Origin: Actinomadura sp. 7K507 | GTDB taxonomy: Bacteria; Actinomycetota; Actinomycetes; Streptosporangiales; Streptosporangiaceae | Length of the DNA stretch: 41,624 nucleotides | Direction: 5' to 3' | Assembly: GCF_004348425.1 (NCBI RefSeq) | Contig: NZ_SMKK01000066.1 | Coordinates: forward strand, 1 to 41,624 | In this document: positions 15,981 through 24,352 of the stretch, in pieces | How positions within the stretch are numbered: the first letter of the stretch is position 1 | How the letters are laid out: each line of letters opens with the position of its first letter | The notes under the pieces: model-generated | What the model was told of the DNA's origin: nothing | Databases searched by the model: none | The model's input: the letters and a program-made list of their open reading frames with translations, nothing else | Program-made: the position numbers and the translations under genes

Positions 15981-17183
15981 TCATCGCATGGGCACCCTCC
16001 GTCGCTGCCTCAACCGGTGCGCGCGCAGCACCGCGTCCAGCGCGAAACGCGCCGCCGGATCGGCCAGTTGCTCGTCGAACATCTCCATGAGGCGCCGCAT
16101 CCGGTACCGCACAGTCTGCGGATGCACGCGCAGGCGCCGCGCCGTTTCGACCGCGTTTCCCTGTGCCTCAAGCCATGCGCCAAGGGTTTCGGTCATGCGG
16201 GAACGCTGCGTCCGGCTCATCCCCGCCAGCTCCGACAGCCGACGCCGCGAGATCTGGTCGAGCAGCGCCTCGTCCGACAGCAGCCACAGCTCCAGCAGGT
16301 ACCGCTCGCACAGCGTCGGGCTGCCGTCCTCCAGGACGCCGGACTCGACGAGCGCCAGCGCCCGCCGCGCCCACCGCAGCGAGTCCACCGCCTGCGCCAG
16401 CGGGACGCTCAGCCCCACCGCGCACCGGCGTTCAGGCAGCGCGTCGGACAGCATCTGCCGGCGTTCCGTGTCGAAGGTCCCGGGCATCAGCAGATGGGGT
16501 TCGGCGTCCCCGAGGTCGGCGAGCACGTCCTGGTCCAGCGCCGCGCGGACGCAGCGCGCCCCGGCCGGCAGCGCGACCATCGTCACCTCGTCCGGCAGCG
16601 GCCAGCCCGCGGCCTCCGCCGCCTCGGACAGCACGCCGGGCACCGCACCGGGGCGCAGCGCCATCCGCAGCAGCCTCCGGTGCTCGCCGGCCATCTCCTC
16701 GACCGACCGCGACCGCGCCTCCAGGTATCCCTCCACCGACAGCGAGGCCAGCTCGTCGATGTAGGAGAACAGTGCGTCGGCGAGCTGCGTCATCGCCCCG
16801 GAGGGCAGCCGCCGCCGCTGCGCCACGTCCGAGACCCGCCGCCACGCGACCTGGACCCCGACCCGGTAAGCGGCCTGCAACGCGTCCAGGCTGCGCCCCT
16901 CGTACGCCATGCTGCGCCCGAGTTCCCGGCACAGCTCGTCCCGGTGCTCGTGGACGTCGCCGGCGCCGGTCACCTGGTCCACGAACGCGGCCATGACCTG
17001 CTCCACGCTGACCCGGATCGTGGGCCGCCGCACCGACCGGCCCTGCCCCGATTCCTCCGACACCGAACGCCTGACCTCACCGATGATCTCTTCGGTGAGC
17101 ATCGGCAGTTCAGCGCTCAAAATGGCGATCACCTGTGGCGGGACCGGCCTCGGACGCCCTCGCCCAGCGAGGGTCCCCGTCAT
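15981..17183 (-). CDS. PucR/CdaR-type transcriptional regulator, tandem paralogue
   Basis: A 400-aa protein from the ATG at 17181-17183, with GGAGG eight bases upstream; an earlier in-frame GTG lacks support. Same architecture as the preceding paralogue. The N-terminal helices (GVQVAWRRVSDVA) and a sensor-like middle (TQLADALFSYIDELASL, ALDQDVLADL, DSLRWARRAL) are present. The C-terminal HTH reads ARRLRVHPQTVRYRMRRL, then RFALDAVLRAHRL. The two genes are head to tail on the minus strand and look like an old tandem duplication. Target genes are unknown. Confidence 0.85.
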   Translation of the reverse strand: MTGTLAGRGRPRPVPPQVIAILSAELPMLTEEIIGEVRRSVSEESGQGRSVRRPTIRVSVEQVMAAFVDQVTGAGDVHEHRDELCRELGRSMAYEGRSLDALQAAYRVGVQVAWRRVSDVAQRRRLPSGAMTQLADALFSYIDELASLSVEGYLEARSRSVEEMAGEHRRLLRMALRPGAVPGVLSEAAEAAGWPLPDEVTMVALPAGARCVRAALDQDVLADLGDAEPHLLMPGTFDTERRQMLSDALPERRCAVGLSVPLAQAVDSLRWARRALALVESGVLEDGSPTLCERYLLELWLLSDEALLDQISRRRLSELAGMSRTQRSRMTETLGAWLEAQGNAVETARRLRVHPQTVRYRMRRLMEMFDEQLADPAARFALDAVLRAHRLRQRRRVPMR

Positions 17184-17574
17184 CGTCCACCCTCCTTCGC
17201 GCCTACAGCGGAACGATGCAAGGAAGGTAACCCAAACGCGCACGTCGCGCACCATTCCCGAGAAAATTTCACACTCCGTGCGCGGTTCTCTACGCAGCTT
17301 TTCGATCGCCTATCCGCACCAACCCTGCCCCACTAACCACACTCATGCTCACTCGGCGAGTAAATGGTCGTCCGAGACAATCACCGAACGATAAATACGC
17401 CCCCGCCCCCCACCCGAACCGTTACCGTCCACACTCCCGCAGCCCGAGGTTCACGATCAGCCATGTTCCACCGCACTGCACCGCAAACAGGGGCGACTCA
17501 GGACATCTCCCCCATCTCTCCATGTAACGATCTTCGCTCTCCGTGACGGCACGAACACCGATAGCGTCCGCTTC
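17184..17574. other. Intergenic region of lower GC, divergent
   Basis: About 390 bases between the divergent PucR and Rpn genes. It is visibly less GC-rich than the surroundings (for example ACGATAAATACG near 17388) and holds no credible coding frame. TAGCGT at 17562-17567 is a possible -10, seven bases before the GTG of the next gene, suggesting a leaderless transcript. Nothing else recognised. Confidence 0.5.
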
Positions 17575-18420
17575 GTGCCCTCCACCGAACATGAGGTGCC
17601 GCTCGAGTTGATCCGGAACCGGCCCGCGCTGGCCCCGGAACTCCTCCAGGCGGTATCCGGAATCAAGCCCCCCGAGTACGAGCAGATATCACTGGGATCG
17701 GAGACGCTGACCGACTGCAAACCCACCGAGTACCGATGCGACTCGACCGTCCTCCTCGGCAAGCCCGAGAAGCCGGATCTCGCGATCGTCGTCGAGACCC
17801 AGCTCGATCAGAAGGAGCGCAAGCGCTACACCTGGCCGGTCTACCTGGCCACACTCCGGGCGCGGCAAGAGTGCCCGGTGACGTTGCTGGTGCTGTGCCC
17901 GGATGAGAAGACCGCCGCCTGGTGCCGTGAACCGATCGAGACCGGGCATCACGGCTGGGTCCTGCGCCCCTGGGTTCTCAAACTCACCGACGTCCCCGCC
18001 GTCACCGAACTGGACCAGGCCCGCTCCCTGCCGGAACTGGCAATCCTGAGCACCGTCGCGCACGCCGACGGCCCGGACCAGAAGGCCGTCCTGACGGCTT
18101 TCGCCGAAGCCCTGCAGGTCACCGACCGTGACAAGGGCGAGCTGTATCATGATTACGTGCTGTCGCAGCTCTCCGGAGCCGCACGACGCTGCTTGGAGGA
18201 GATCATGCAGGCTGGCACCTACGAGTGGAAGAGCGACTTCGCCCTCAAACACATCGCCGAAGGCGAGGCCAAGCTGCTTCTCACCGTCCTGGAGTCCCAC
18301 GGCTTCACCATCGACGACGACCTCCGGGAACGCATCACCTCCTGCCAGGACCCCGAGCAGATCCACATCTGGGCTCGCCGTGCCGCGACCGCCGAGTCCC
18401 TCGACGAGATCTTCACCTGA
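17575..18420 (+). CDS. Rpn-family (PD-(D/E)XK) nuclease-like protein
   Basis: A 281-aa protein of a type common in large actinobacterial genomes. Residues 50-110 carry a PD-(D/E)XK-like core: CDSTVLL (Asp56), then DLAIVVETQLDQKERKRYTW with E74-x-Q76 in the catalytic position, then PVTLLVLCPD. This matches the recombination-promoting nuclease/putative transposase (Rpn) family. The C-terminal module (about 235-281: LLTVLESHGFTIDDDLRERI, then WARRAATAESLDEIF) is a separate conserved unit, repeated in the next frame. Rpn proteins cut DNA and promote RecA-independent recombination in E. coli; activity here is inferred. The GTG start fits a leaderless transcript. It is likely part of accessory DNA. 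Confidence 0.7.
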   Translation: MPSTEHEVPLELIRNRPALAPELLQAVSGIKPPEYEQISLGSETLTDCKPTEYRCDSTVLLGKPEKPDLAIVVETQLDQKERKRYTWPVYLATLRARQECPVTLLVLCPDEKTAAWCREPIETGHHGWVLRPWVLKLTDVPAVTELDQARSLPELAILSTVAHADGPDQKAVLTAFAEALQVTDRDKGELYHDYVLSQLSGAARRCLEEIMQAGTYEWKSDFALKHIAEGEAKLLLTVLESHGFTIDDDLRERITSCQDPEQIHIWARRAATAESLDEIFT

Positions 18421-18568
18421 CAGGCAACCGACCCCGTCGCGAACGAGACGGGACGTCGCCGTAACCGGTCCGTCCGCCCTCCGCCAGGTGGGCCGTTCAT
18501 TCCCGTCCTCGCAGGTCTGCTCTGGCTGCGGGTGTGGACGAGGCCGCACGCCACTGTTGGAGGAGATC

Positions 18569-18832
18569 ATGAAGAGCCGCACTCACGGGTGGAACATCGA
18601 CCTCGCCCTCAAACGCATCGCCGAAGGCACGGCCAATGGCTGGGTCGAAGGCTGGGTTAAGGGCTGGTTCGAAGGAGCGAGCGAAGTGCTTCTCATCGTC
18701 CTGGAGGCGCGCGGGTTCGCCATCGACGACGACCTCCGGGAACGCATCGCCTCCTGCCGGGACCCCGAGCAGATGCACACCTGGGCCCGCCGCGCCGCGA
18801 CCGCCGAGTCCCTCGACGAGATCTTCAGCTGA
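18569..18832 (+). CDS. Truncated duplicate of the Rpn-type C-terminal module
   Basis: An 87-aa frame with a good ribosome site (GGAGGAG, ATG at 18569). It repeats the last part of the preceding gene: LLEEIM, LALKRIAEG, FAIDDDLRERIASC, WARRAATAESLDEIFS, nearly identical to it. DNA similarity begins around 18541, upstream of the ATG. The nuclease core is missing. Compared with the full copy it has gained a repeat of the form G-W-V-E-G-W-V-K-G-W-F-E-G between the helices. It may be a decaying duplicate, or a free-standing module that interacts with the full protein. The open frame and intact ribosome site leave both options open. Confidence 0.5.
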   Translation: MKSRTHGWNIDLALKRIAEGTANGWVEGWVKGWFEGASEVLLIVLEARGFAIDDDLRERIASCRDPEQMHTWARRAATAESLDEIFS

Positions 18833-18911
18833 TCGGCTACCGGCCCCGTTCGCCTCCACCGCGCGGAGGTGAACGGGGCCGTCCGGTGCTGTGACCGTGT
18901 CGAAGCCCGCG

Positions 18912-20321
18912 TCAAACCTTGCCGCCGGGGTGGGTCGTGCGGCGGCGGAGGACGGCGAACGCCACCGCCGCCGCGAGGAGCAGGGCGGTGTAGACCCAGA
19001 GGTGGCCGGGGTCGCGGAACAGCTCCTCACCAGGCCCGCGCCTCCCGTAGCCCTGCCAGTGCGCGAGCAGGCCGCAGCCGCCGGTGACCGATGCGAACGC
19101 CAGCGGTCCCAGGACGACGGGAAGGCGCCCGTCGGCGGCGAGCCACACCCCGAGCGAGCCGATCGCGGTGGTCGCAGCCGCGGCGAGCAGGGCGAGCAGC
19201 AGCACGGTCATCCCGTCCGGACGTATCGCCATCGTCACCGCGAGCACCGCACCGGACACCCCGCACCCGCCCACCGCCGTCCAGCGCCGCCAGGACGGGT
19301 ACGCGGCGGCGGCCCCGGCCACCACGCCGACCGCGATCCAGAACCACATGCGGATCGGCTCGGCCGAGTCCGCGCGGATCAGCGCACCCACCGGACCGGA
19401 GATCCCCACGACGACCGCCGACGCGACAACCGTCCCGACGACCGCCCGGACACCCGCGATCACGGCCGCCAGGAGACCCACCCCAAGCAGCAGCGCGAAG
19501 GCTTCGACGCCGGACTGGCCGTCGCCCATGGCGGCGGCCGGGACGAACACGGCAGCGGCGAGGGCCCCCGCGAGCGCCGTGGCGCGCCCCATCGCGGGCT
19601 CGGCGACCGACGACTGCACCGACGACGGCGCCGCCAGCTCGGGGCGCCCGTCATAGCGGCGGTAGAGCATCATCACGAGCAGTCCCCCTCCGACTGCGGC
19701 GACCAGCATCCCGTCATGAATGAGGCTTTGGACGGCGGACGCGTAGCCGAAGCCGCGATGGAGCAGCAGGAGTTCCACGATCCACACGTCGATGGCCGCG
19801 CCGAACACCTGGGCGCCCAGGCCCGCGCCGATCAGCACCGCCCCCACACCTGCCGCTTTGATGTGGATGAGCCAGAGCCCGGCGCCGAGCGTCCCCAGCA
19901 GGACCAGCTGTGCCCCTGCCGTGACCGACCCGTGGACGAGCCAGGCGGTGTCCTCGTCCGTCCCCTGGGGTGAGAGGAAGTACACGAACTCCCCCGGGAT
20001 CGTCAGGACGACACCGGCGACCAGCAGCCACGGCCAGGTCCGCCGCACCGACCACCACAGCGCCGCGACGCCGGCGACGCTCACCACCGCGACCAGGGTG
20101 GCCGCCTCGACCGAGACCGGGCCCGCGGTGACGCGGAACACGTCGGCGAAACCGGGGGCGCGTCCGAGGTCGTCCCCGGTTTGGCTCCCGGTCTCCCTCC
20201 CGGGGGATGACGCGACGGCCACGGCCCCGAGCGTCCCGACCGCGCACAGGAGAACGGCCCCGATCACCCAGGGGCGGCTCGGCTCGAGCGCCTTGTTCGT
20301 CCGCGTGGCGGAATTCCCCAT
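18912..20321 (-). CDS. Large polytopic membrane protein, paralogue of 26004-27386
   Basis: About 469 aa from the ATG at 20319-20321; an upstream GTG at 20345 is possible, but the paralogue starts at the equivalent of the internal Met. About twelve membrane helices are visible, with a first helix PSRPWVIGAVLLCAVGTLG shared with the paralogue. Other conserved blocks are SVTAGAQLVLLGTL, VFVPAAAM, YPSWRRWTAVGGC, IRPDGMTVLLLALLAA and the end RDPGHLWVYTALLL. No transporter or enzyme signature is recognised. The two paralogues flank a set of accessory genes, about 5.7 kb apart and in the same orientation. No function can be assigned. Confidence 0.7.
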   Translation of the reverse strand: MGNSATRTNKALEPSRPWVIGAVLLCAVGTLGAVAVASSPGRETGSQTGDDLGRAPGFADVFRVTAGPVSVEAATLVAVVSVAGVAALWWSVRRTWPWLLVAGVVLTIPGEFVYFLSPQGTDEDTAWLVHGSVTAGAQLVLLGTLGAGLWLIHIKAAGVGAVLIGAGLGAQVFGAAIDVWIVELLLLHRGFGYASAVQSLIHDGMLVAAVGGGLLVMMLYRRYDGRPELAAPSSVQSSVAEPAMGRATALAGALAAAVFVPAAAMGDGQSGVEAFALLLGVGLLAAVIAGVRAVVGTVVASAVVVGISGPVGALIRADSAEPIRMWFWIAVGVVAGAAAAYPSWRRWTAVGGCGVSGAVLAVTMAIRPDGMTVLLLALLAAAATTAIGSLGVWLAADGRLPVVLGPLAFASVTGGCGLLAHWQGYGRRGPGEELFRDPGHLWVYTALLLAAAVAFAVLRRRTTHPGGKV

Positions 20322-20710
20322 ACTGCTCACCCGCAATCGGGTCACCGACGTTGATCACTATCGCGGTGGCGGCAGGAGCTTGGCTGAGCCGGGAATGGCA
20401 CCGGACACGGCCCGAGGATGGCGTGGCCCGTGCGCAGCAGGCCCTACTGTTTCCCTGCCCTGTCAACCTGCATAACGATCAGTGGACGCAGGTTAACACG
20501 CCCGTTTCGGCGCAACAGATCGCCTTCCAAAAATGGACACATATAATCACTGACTGACAAAATCGCCGCCAACTCCACGCTCGCGATTATCACCGAGCAC
20601 CAGCGGCAATCTGGTGATTGACGGCCGGATAGCCATATGCTCCAATCACGTCGATTGCCGATCGACACGACGCTTTCCATCGGTTGCGGACCAGGTAAGG
20701 CGACCTCGCC
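20322..20710. other. Intergenic region between divergent membrane-protein genes
   Basis: About 390 bases with a noticeably AT-richer centre. A perfect TATAAT lies at 20542-20547, but no good -35 box is found at the right distance. The block GTCACCGACGTTGATCACT (20341-20359) resembles CTCACCGACCTTGACCACT (27491-27509) upstream of the paralogous gene, so it may be a shared control element. No coding frame supported before 20711. Confidence 0.35.
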
Positions 20711-20776
20711 ATGCGACAACGCCCCACTTGTGCTCAGGGGCATCTGCGCCGCCTGCCGGTCACGGTGGAGCCATGA
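20711..20776 (+). CDS. Possible micro-ORF overlapping the first tandem membrane-protein gene
   Basis: A 21-codon frame whose TGA overlaps the next ATG as ATGA. Its last five residues (VTVEP) and the surrounding bases match the ends of the two micro-ORFs further on (ITVKP and VAAKP). The N-terminal part is not similar and the ribosome site is weak. It may be only the residue of a once longer repeat unit. Confidence 0.25.
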   Translation: MRQRPTCAQGHLRRLPVTVEP

Positions 20777-21474
20777 CTGCGGGGACGCGGATTACGCCAC
20801 CGTCGGCACTCGCGTGCGCCATGGTGCTCGTCGGTGGGCCGCTGGTTCTCAAGGGGATCTACGACTGGATGGGCCAGCACTCGGACGTCGCCGCGCAGCC
20901 TTTCCAACGCGACCGGGTCATGATCTATCTGGCGGCTCTGCTGGTGGCCGGGGGCGCCGCCGTGTTCGCCCTGATGGGAGAGCGGGGTCCCGCACTGGCG
21001 GTGCTCGCCACCGCCGTCGTACCCGTCCTGGTGATCCTGCCTGGTTCCTACACGCAGTCCACCGCGATCTATCCCTGCCTGATCACCTTGATGGTGGGCG
21101 CGACGATGGCGTTGCGGACGATGCTGCTGCCCGGGACAGCGGTCGCGCTGGTGTCGGTGCTGACCTTCGTAGTGATCGCCGTGGCCGGAGGCTACCTGCT
21201 ACGCGGCCTCTTTGACGCCATCCTGCCCATTGACGAGGACGTGCGGGCGCGCAGCCGCCTCGTCTGCGGCTCGGCAGGGTTGGCCCTGGTATCGGCACCG
21301 CTCCTGTGGCTGTTCACGGGCCACAGGTGGCTGGCCGCTCTCTCGGCCCCGTTCCTCCTGGTGGCTGCGGTCGCCCTCATGGACCGGGACGACCTTCTGG
21401 GCCCACTGCTCTATGTCATCACTGGGCCCATGGCGATGAGTGCCGCCATCTACGCGTTGCTCACCGACCAATGA
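20773..21474 (+). CDS. Tandem membrane protein, copy A
   Basis: A 233-aa protein from the ATG at 20773 (GGAG just upstream; a longer open frame exists but lacks similarity to copies B and C). Seven or eight hydrophobic helices fill the protein. Conserved blocks with copies B and C are LACAM, YLAALLVA-GAAVFA, RGPALAVLATA, LPG, MALRTML, LLRGL, RLVCG-AGLAL, LAALSAPFLLV, and ITGPMA-AAIYAL. I recognise no family signature. The three copies form a run on the plus strand in which each is separated by a micro-ORF overlapping both neighbours, so the cluster is almost certainly one transcript. Copy A is the most divergent. Confidence 0.75.
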   Translation: MTAGTRITPPSALACAMVLVGGPLVLKGIYDWMGQHSDVAAQPFQRDRVMIYLAALLVAGGAAVFALMGERGPALAVLATAVVPVLVILPGSYTQSTAIYPCLITLMVGATMALRTMLLPGTAVALVSVLTFVVIAVAGGYLLRGLFDAILPIDEDVRARSRLVCGSAGLALVSAPLLWLFTGHRWLAALSAPFLLVAAVALMDRDDLLGPLLYVITGPMAMSAAIYALLTDQ

Positions 21475-21557
21475 CGGGCACCGACACTATGGCTGTTAAA
21501 AATGACGATGGCCGGCTGGGATCCGATGCCGCCCCGCCAATCACGGTGAAACCATGA
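21471..21557 (+). CDS. 28-codon micro-ORF between copies A and B
   Basis: ATG ACG GGC ... CCA TGA: it starts inside the stop of copy A (ATGA) and ends inside the start of copy B (ATGA), so it is coupled on both sides. The peptide begins MTGTDTM and ends DAAPPITVKP; it is hydrophilic with several Asp. The same frame is kept in the second spacer although one codon is missing there. It could be a real peptide, or a device that carries ribosomes across the junction. Confidence 0.45.
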   Translation: MTGTDTMAVKNDDGRLGSDAAPPITVKP

Positions 21558-22267
21558 GCGCGGCGGTGCGGGCCACGCCGCTGACGGTGCTCGCCTGCGC
21601 AATGGTGATTGCCGGCGAGCTGCTGATCATGAAGGGGATGTACGACTGGACCAATCGCCCCCGGGACGTCACCGGGCAGCCCCCGCAGGGCGATCGAGTC
21701 GTGGTCTATCTGGCGGCCCTACTGGTGGCCGCGGGCGCGGCCGTGTTCGCGGTGAGCGGCGCCCGCGGTCCGGCTCTGGCGGTACTCGCCACCGCGATCG
21801 TCCCCGTCCTGCTGATCCTGCCGGGTTACCACACAATGAACTTCTACCCCAGTCTGATCATGGTGACGGTGGGCGTGGCGATGGCGTTGCGGACGATGCT
21901 GGCGCCCGGAATACCGGTCACGCTGGTGTCGGTACTGGGGTTCTTCATGATCGCCGCGGCCGGGAGTTTCCTGCTGCGCGGCCTCGTGGACGCCGTTCCG
22001 CCCTTGGACTGGGGCACCGAGGAGGAGGCGCGCATGCGGGCAAACGGCCGCCTCGTCTGCGGCCTGGCGGGGTTGGCGCTGCTACCGGCGCCGCTGCTGT
22101 GGCTGGCCACCGGTCACAGGTGGCTGGCCGCGCTCTCCGCCCCGTTCCTCCTGGTAGCCGCGTTCCCCCTCATCGCCCGGAACAGCGCGCTGGGCTGGTT
22201 CGTCTTCGCCATCACCGGACCCATGGCACTGGGGGGCGCCATCTACGCCTTGTTCGCGGACCGATGA
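21554..22267 (+). CDS. Tandem membrane protein, copy B
   Basis: A 237-aa protein, 7-8 membrane helices, start MSAAVRATPL as in copy C. Close to copy C throughout, including YLAALLVAAGAAVFAVSGAR and TVGVAMALRTMLAPGIPVTL (copy C differs in a few residues). The unit length from start to start is 781 bases (A to B) and 790 bases (B to C), so the duplicated unit includes gene plus micro-ORF. An acidic loop, GTEEEARMRANG, precedes the last third and is shorter in copies A and C. No function is recognised. Confidence 0.78.
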   Translation: MSAAVRATPLTVLACAMVIAGELLIMKGMYDWTNRPRDVTGQPPQGDRVVVYLAALLVAAGAAVFAVSGARGPALAVLATAIVPVLLILPGYHTMNFYPSLIMVTVGVAMALRTMLAPGIPVTLVSVLGFFMIAAAGSFLLRGLVDAVPPLDWGTEEEARMRANGRLVCGLAGLALLPAPLLWLATGHRWLAALSAPFLLVAAFPLIARNSALGWFVFAITGPMALGGAIYALFADR

Positions 22268-22347
22268 CAGGCACCGACACTATGACCGGAAATGACGATG
22301 GCCGACTGGGATCCGATACCGCCCCGCCGGTCGCGGCGAAACCATGA
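22264..22347 (+). CDS. 27-codon micro-ORF between copies B and C
   Basis: Same design as the micro-ORF at 21471: ATGA overlap with the stop of copy B and ATGA overlap with the start of copy C. The peptide begins MTGTDTM, then TGNDDGRLGSDTAPP, ending VAAKP. Relative to the first micro-ORF there is a three-base deletion and several substitutions, with the frame intact. Confidence 0.45.
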   Translation: MTGTDTMTGNDDGRLGSDTAPPVAAKP

Positions 22348-23039
22348 GCGCGGCGGTGCGGGCCACACCGCTGACGGCGCTCGCGTGCGCCATGGCACTC
22401 GCTGGTGGGCTGCTGATTTTTAAGGGGATGTACGGCTGGACCAATCATCCGCACGTCGCAGCGCAGCCCCTCCAGCGTGACCGAGTCGTGGTCTATCTGG
22501 CGGCCCTGCTGGTGGCCGCGGGCGCGGCTGTGTTCGCGGTGAGCGGCGCCCGCGGTCCGGCACTGGCGGTGCTCGCCACCGCGATCATCCCTGTCCTGCT
22601 GATCCTGCCGGGCTCCTATAATTCCATCGCCATCTATCCCACTCTGATCACCTTGACGGTGGGCGCGGCGATGGCGTTGCGGACGATGCTGGCGCCCGAG
22701 ATACCGGTCACCTTGGTATCGGTGCTGGCGTTCGTCGTGATCACCGTGGCCGGCGGGTACCTGTTGCGCGGACTCCTCGACGTCACCTGGTTCCCGGACG
22801 GGGAGGTGCGCGCACCTGGCCGCCTCGTCTGCGGCCTGGCGGGCTTGGCCTTGGCAGCGGTGCCGCTGATGTGGCTGTTCACCGGACACAGATCGCTGGC
22901 CGCTCTGTCGGCCCCGTTCCTCCTGGTGGTCGTGATCGCCATCTTGGGCCGGTATGACGCGCTGGGGTTTCTCGTCTACGCCATCACCGGACCCATGGCA
23001 CTGGGGGCGGCCATCTACGCCTTGTTCGCGGACCGATGA
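22344..23039 (+). CDS. Tandem membrane protein, copy C
   Basis: A 231-aa protein, last of the three tandem paralogues, 7-8 membrane helices, nearest to copy B. After its stop the spacer again begins ATGACAGGC, as in the other spacers. It then loses similarity within a few bases where the end of the DUF397 gene begins, so the repeat run is cut there. No function recognised. Confidence 0.78.
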   Translation: MSAAVRATPLTALACAMALAGGLLIFKGMYGWTNHPHVAAQPLQRDRVVVYLAALLVAAGAAVFAVSGARGPALAVLATAIIPVLLILPGSYNSIAIYPTLITLTVGAAMALRTMLAPEIPVTLVSVLAFVVITVAGGYLLRGLLDVTWFPDGEVRAPGRLVCGLAGLALAAVPLMWLFTGHRSLAALSAPFLLVVVIAILGRYDALGFLVYAITGPMALGAAIYALFADR

Positions 23040-23061
23040 CAGGCCCCGCGAGGATTTCCCG

Positions 23062-23259
23062 TCAGGACAGGTTGAGGCGACCGCTCTTCACGGTGTCGAG
23101 GAAGGCACCCCAGGCGCCAGCATCGAAGCCGAGCACCGGCCCGTCCGGATCCTTGGAGTCCCTCGCCAGCACTATCGCTTCACTCACGCCGACCTCAACG
23201 CAGTGCCCTTGGTCTGTACTGCGCCCGCTCTTGCGCCAGTTGACGTGGGGGGTGTCCAT
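23062..23259 (-). CDS. DUF397 protein
   Basis: A 65-aa protein with the DUF397 pattern: W-R-K-S-G-R-S near the N-terminus, CVEVG, VLARDSKDPDGPVLGF in the middle, W-x-x-F-L-D-T-V-K near the end. It follows the XRE gene by 27 bases and is surely co-transcribed. XRE/DUF397 pairs are widespread in Streptomyces and relatives. One pair (Scr1/Scr2) activates antibiotic production, and others (WhiJ/AbaA-like) affect development. A role here is inferred only from the pairing. Confidence 0.92.
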   Translation of the reverse strand: MDTPHVNWRKSGRSTDQGHCVEVGVSEAIVLARDSKDPDGPVLGFDAGAWGAFLDTVKSGRLNLS

Positions 23260-23286
23260 CGTGGTGCCACTCTTCCTTGGCCGACC

Positions 23287-24144
23287 CTAGGCCATCTCAC
23301 TGATCACTCTAGCGATCAGTTCACGGGATTCGTCCGGACCGAGGGCCCTAGCCCGCAGGTGGTCAAATAGTTCGATGTAATCCTCAATATCCGAATGATC
23401 CTCAAGGTAAACGCTCCCCCTGCGGTACTGCACGTACACAACGTCGGGGTCGGCGGAATGAGGGAACCGTAGGACCGTACACGGACCGTCCATCCCCGGG
23501 TGCGCGCCAGCGCTGTATGGCAGGACGACGATGTTGACATGGTTGAGGCGGGACATTGCGACGAGGTGTTCAAGCTGCTCCCGCATCACCTCTCTACCGC
23601 CGACCTCGCGGCGGATCGCTGCTTCGTTCAGTACTGCCCAGACCTTGGGAGCATCAGCAGCCGTCAACCGCCCCTGCCTCTTGAGCCGGATCTCGACAAG
23701 ACGCTCCAGCCCCTCCTCGCTTGGCACGCGCAGACCCGCGAGAGAGATAGCTCGGATGTAGCCCTCGACTTGTAGTGGTCCCGGTATTGCCTCGGACGCG
23801 TAGTCAAGGATCTCGGACGCTTCCTCTTCCAGGCCGACGTAGACCTGGAACCACTTGGGCATGGCGCCGCTGTACGGGTGCCACCAGCCGCGCTTGCGGG
23901 CGTCCTTCGCCACTTGGAGGAGGGCTTCGCGCTCGTCGCCCGTGACGCCGTAGACCTCCAGCATGAGGGAGACCTCGCCGACGCGGGCGCCGCTCTGGCC
24001 CGTCTCGATTCGGGTGATCGTCACGGGAGCGCATCCGATGCGTTCGGCGACCTGTTCGCGGGTCAGCCCGCACTCCTTGCGCAGCCGTCGGAGTTCAGCG
24101 GCAAGGCGGCGCTTGCGGACGGTGGGGCTGCGGCGAGCGGTCAC
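23287..24144 (-). CDS. XRE-family regulator with DUF5753 domain
   Basis: A 285-aa protein starting at a GTG with AAGGAGG nine bases upstream. Residues 12-68 form the Cro/C1-type HTH (LRRLRKECGLTREQVAERIG, then APVTITRIETG). Residues about 95-275 match DUF5753 (WFQVYVGLEEEASEILDYAS, GPLQVEGYIRA, LNEAAIRREVGG, VVLPYSAGAHPG, VYVQYRRGSVYLED). This is the standard partner of DUF397 proteins. A promoter on the minus strand is possible (TTGATC, about 16 bases, ATAAAA). The inverted repeat at 24201-24230 lies just upstream and is a candidate binding site. Confidence 0.93.
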   Translation of the reverse strand: MTARRSPTVRKRRLAAELRRLRKECGLTREQVAERIGCAPVTITRIETGQSGARVGEVSLMLEVYGVTGDEREALLQVAKDARKRGWWHPYSGAMPKWFQVYVGLEEEASEILDYASEAIPGPLQVEGYIRAISLAGLRVPSEEGLERLVEIRLKRQGRLTAADAPKVWAVLNEAAIRREVGGREVMREQLEHLVAMSRLNHVNIVVLPYSAGAHPGMDGPCTVLRFPHSADPDVVYVQYRRGSVYLEDHSDIEDYIELFDHLRARALGPDESRELIARVISEMA

Positions 24145-24200
24145 TTCGTCCTCCTTGTATCCGTTTTATGGTGCCTTGGAATCAAGATCAAAGAAACAAA

Positions 24201-24230
24201 CTGCGATAGTTCAGTTCGTTCCTATTGCAG
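24201..24230. promoter_or_regulatory. Inverted repeat in divergent region, candidate operator
   Basis: CTGCGATAG (24201-24209) and CTATTGCAG (24222-24230) form nine-base arms with one mismatch and a 12-base centre. It lies between the divergent XRE gene and the operon starting at 24353, in an AT-richer patch. Confidence 0.4.
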
Positions 24231-24352
24231 AACGCACGTCTTCCGCGCACACTTCTGACCGTAGCGAAAATCACGCACGGTGTATGGGTGATCACGGAAG
24301 AAAGCTGGGTGAATCGTGGTCGTCCTCGTGCCTGGAGAAGGGGCGTCCGACG

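Noticed and set aside
18128..18832. 234-codon open frame joining the Rpn end and the duplicate module
   Set aside because: Only its last 87 codons are in the frame that matches the Rpn C-terminus; the earlier part is a shadow of the full gene.
17575..18832. Insertion sequence around the Rpn genes
   Set aside because: No flanking inverted repeats or target duplication were visible.
20525..20547. Perfect TATAAT box as a promoter
   Set aside because: No acceptable -35 at 16-18 bases; kept only as a remark in the intergenic entry.
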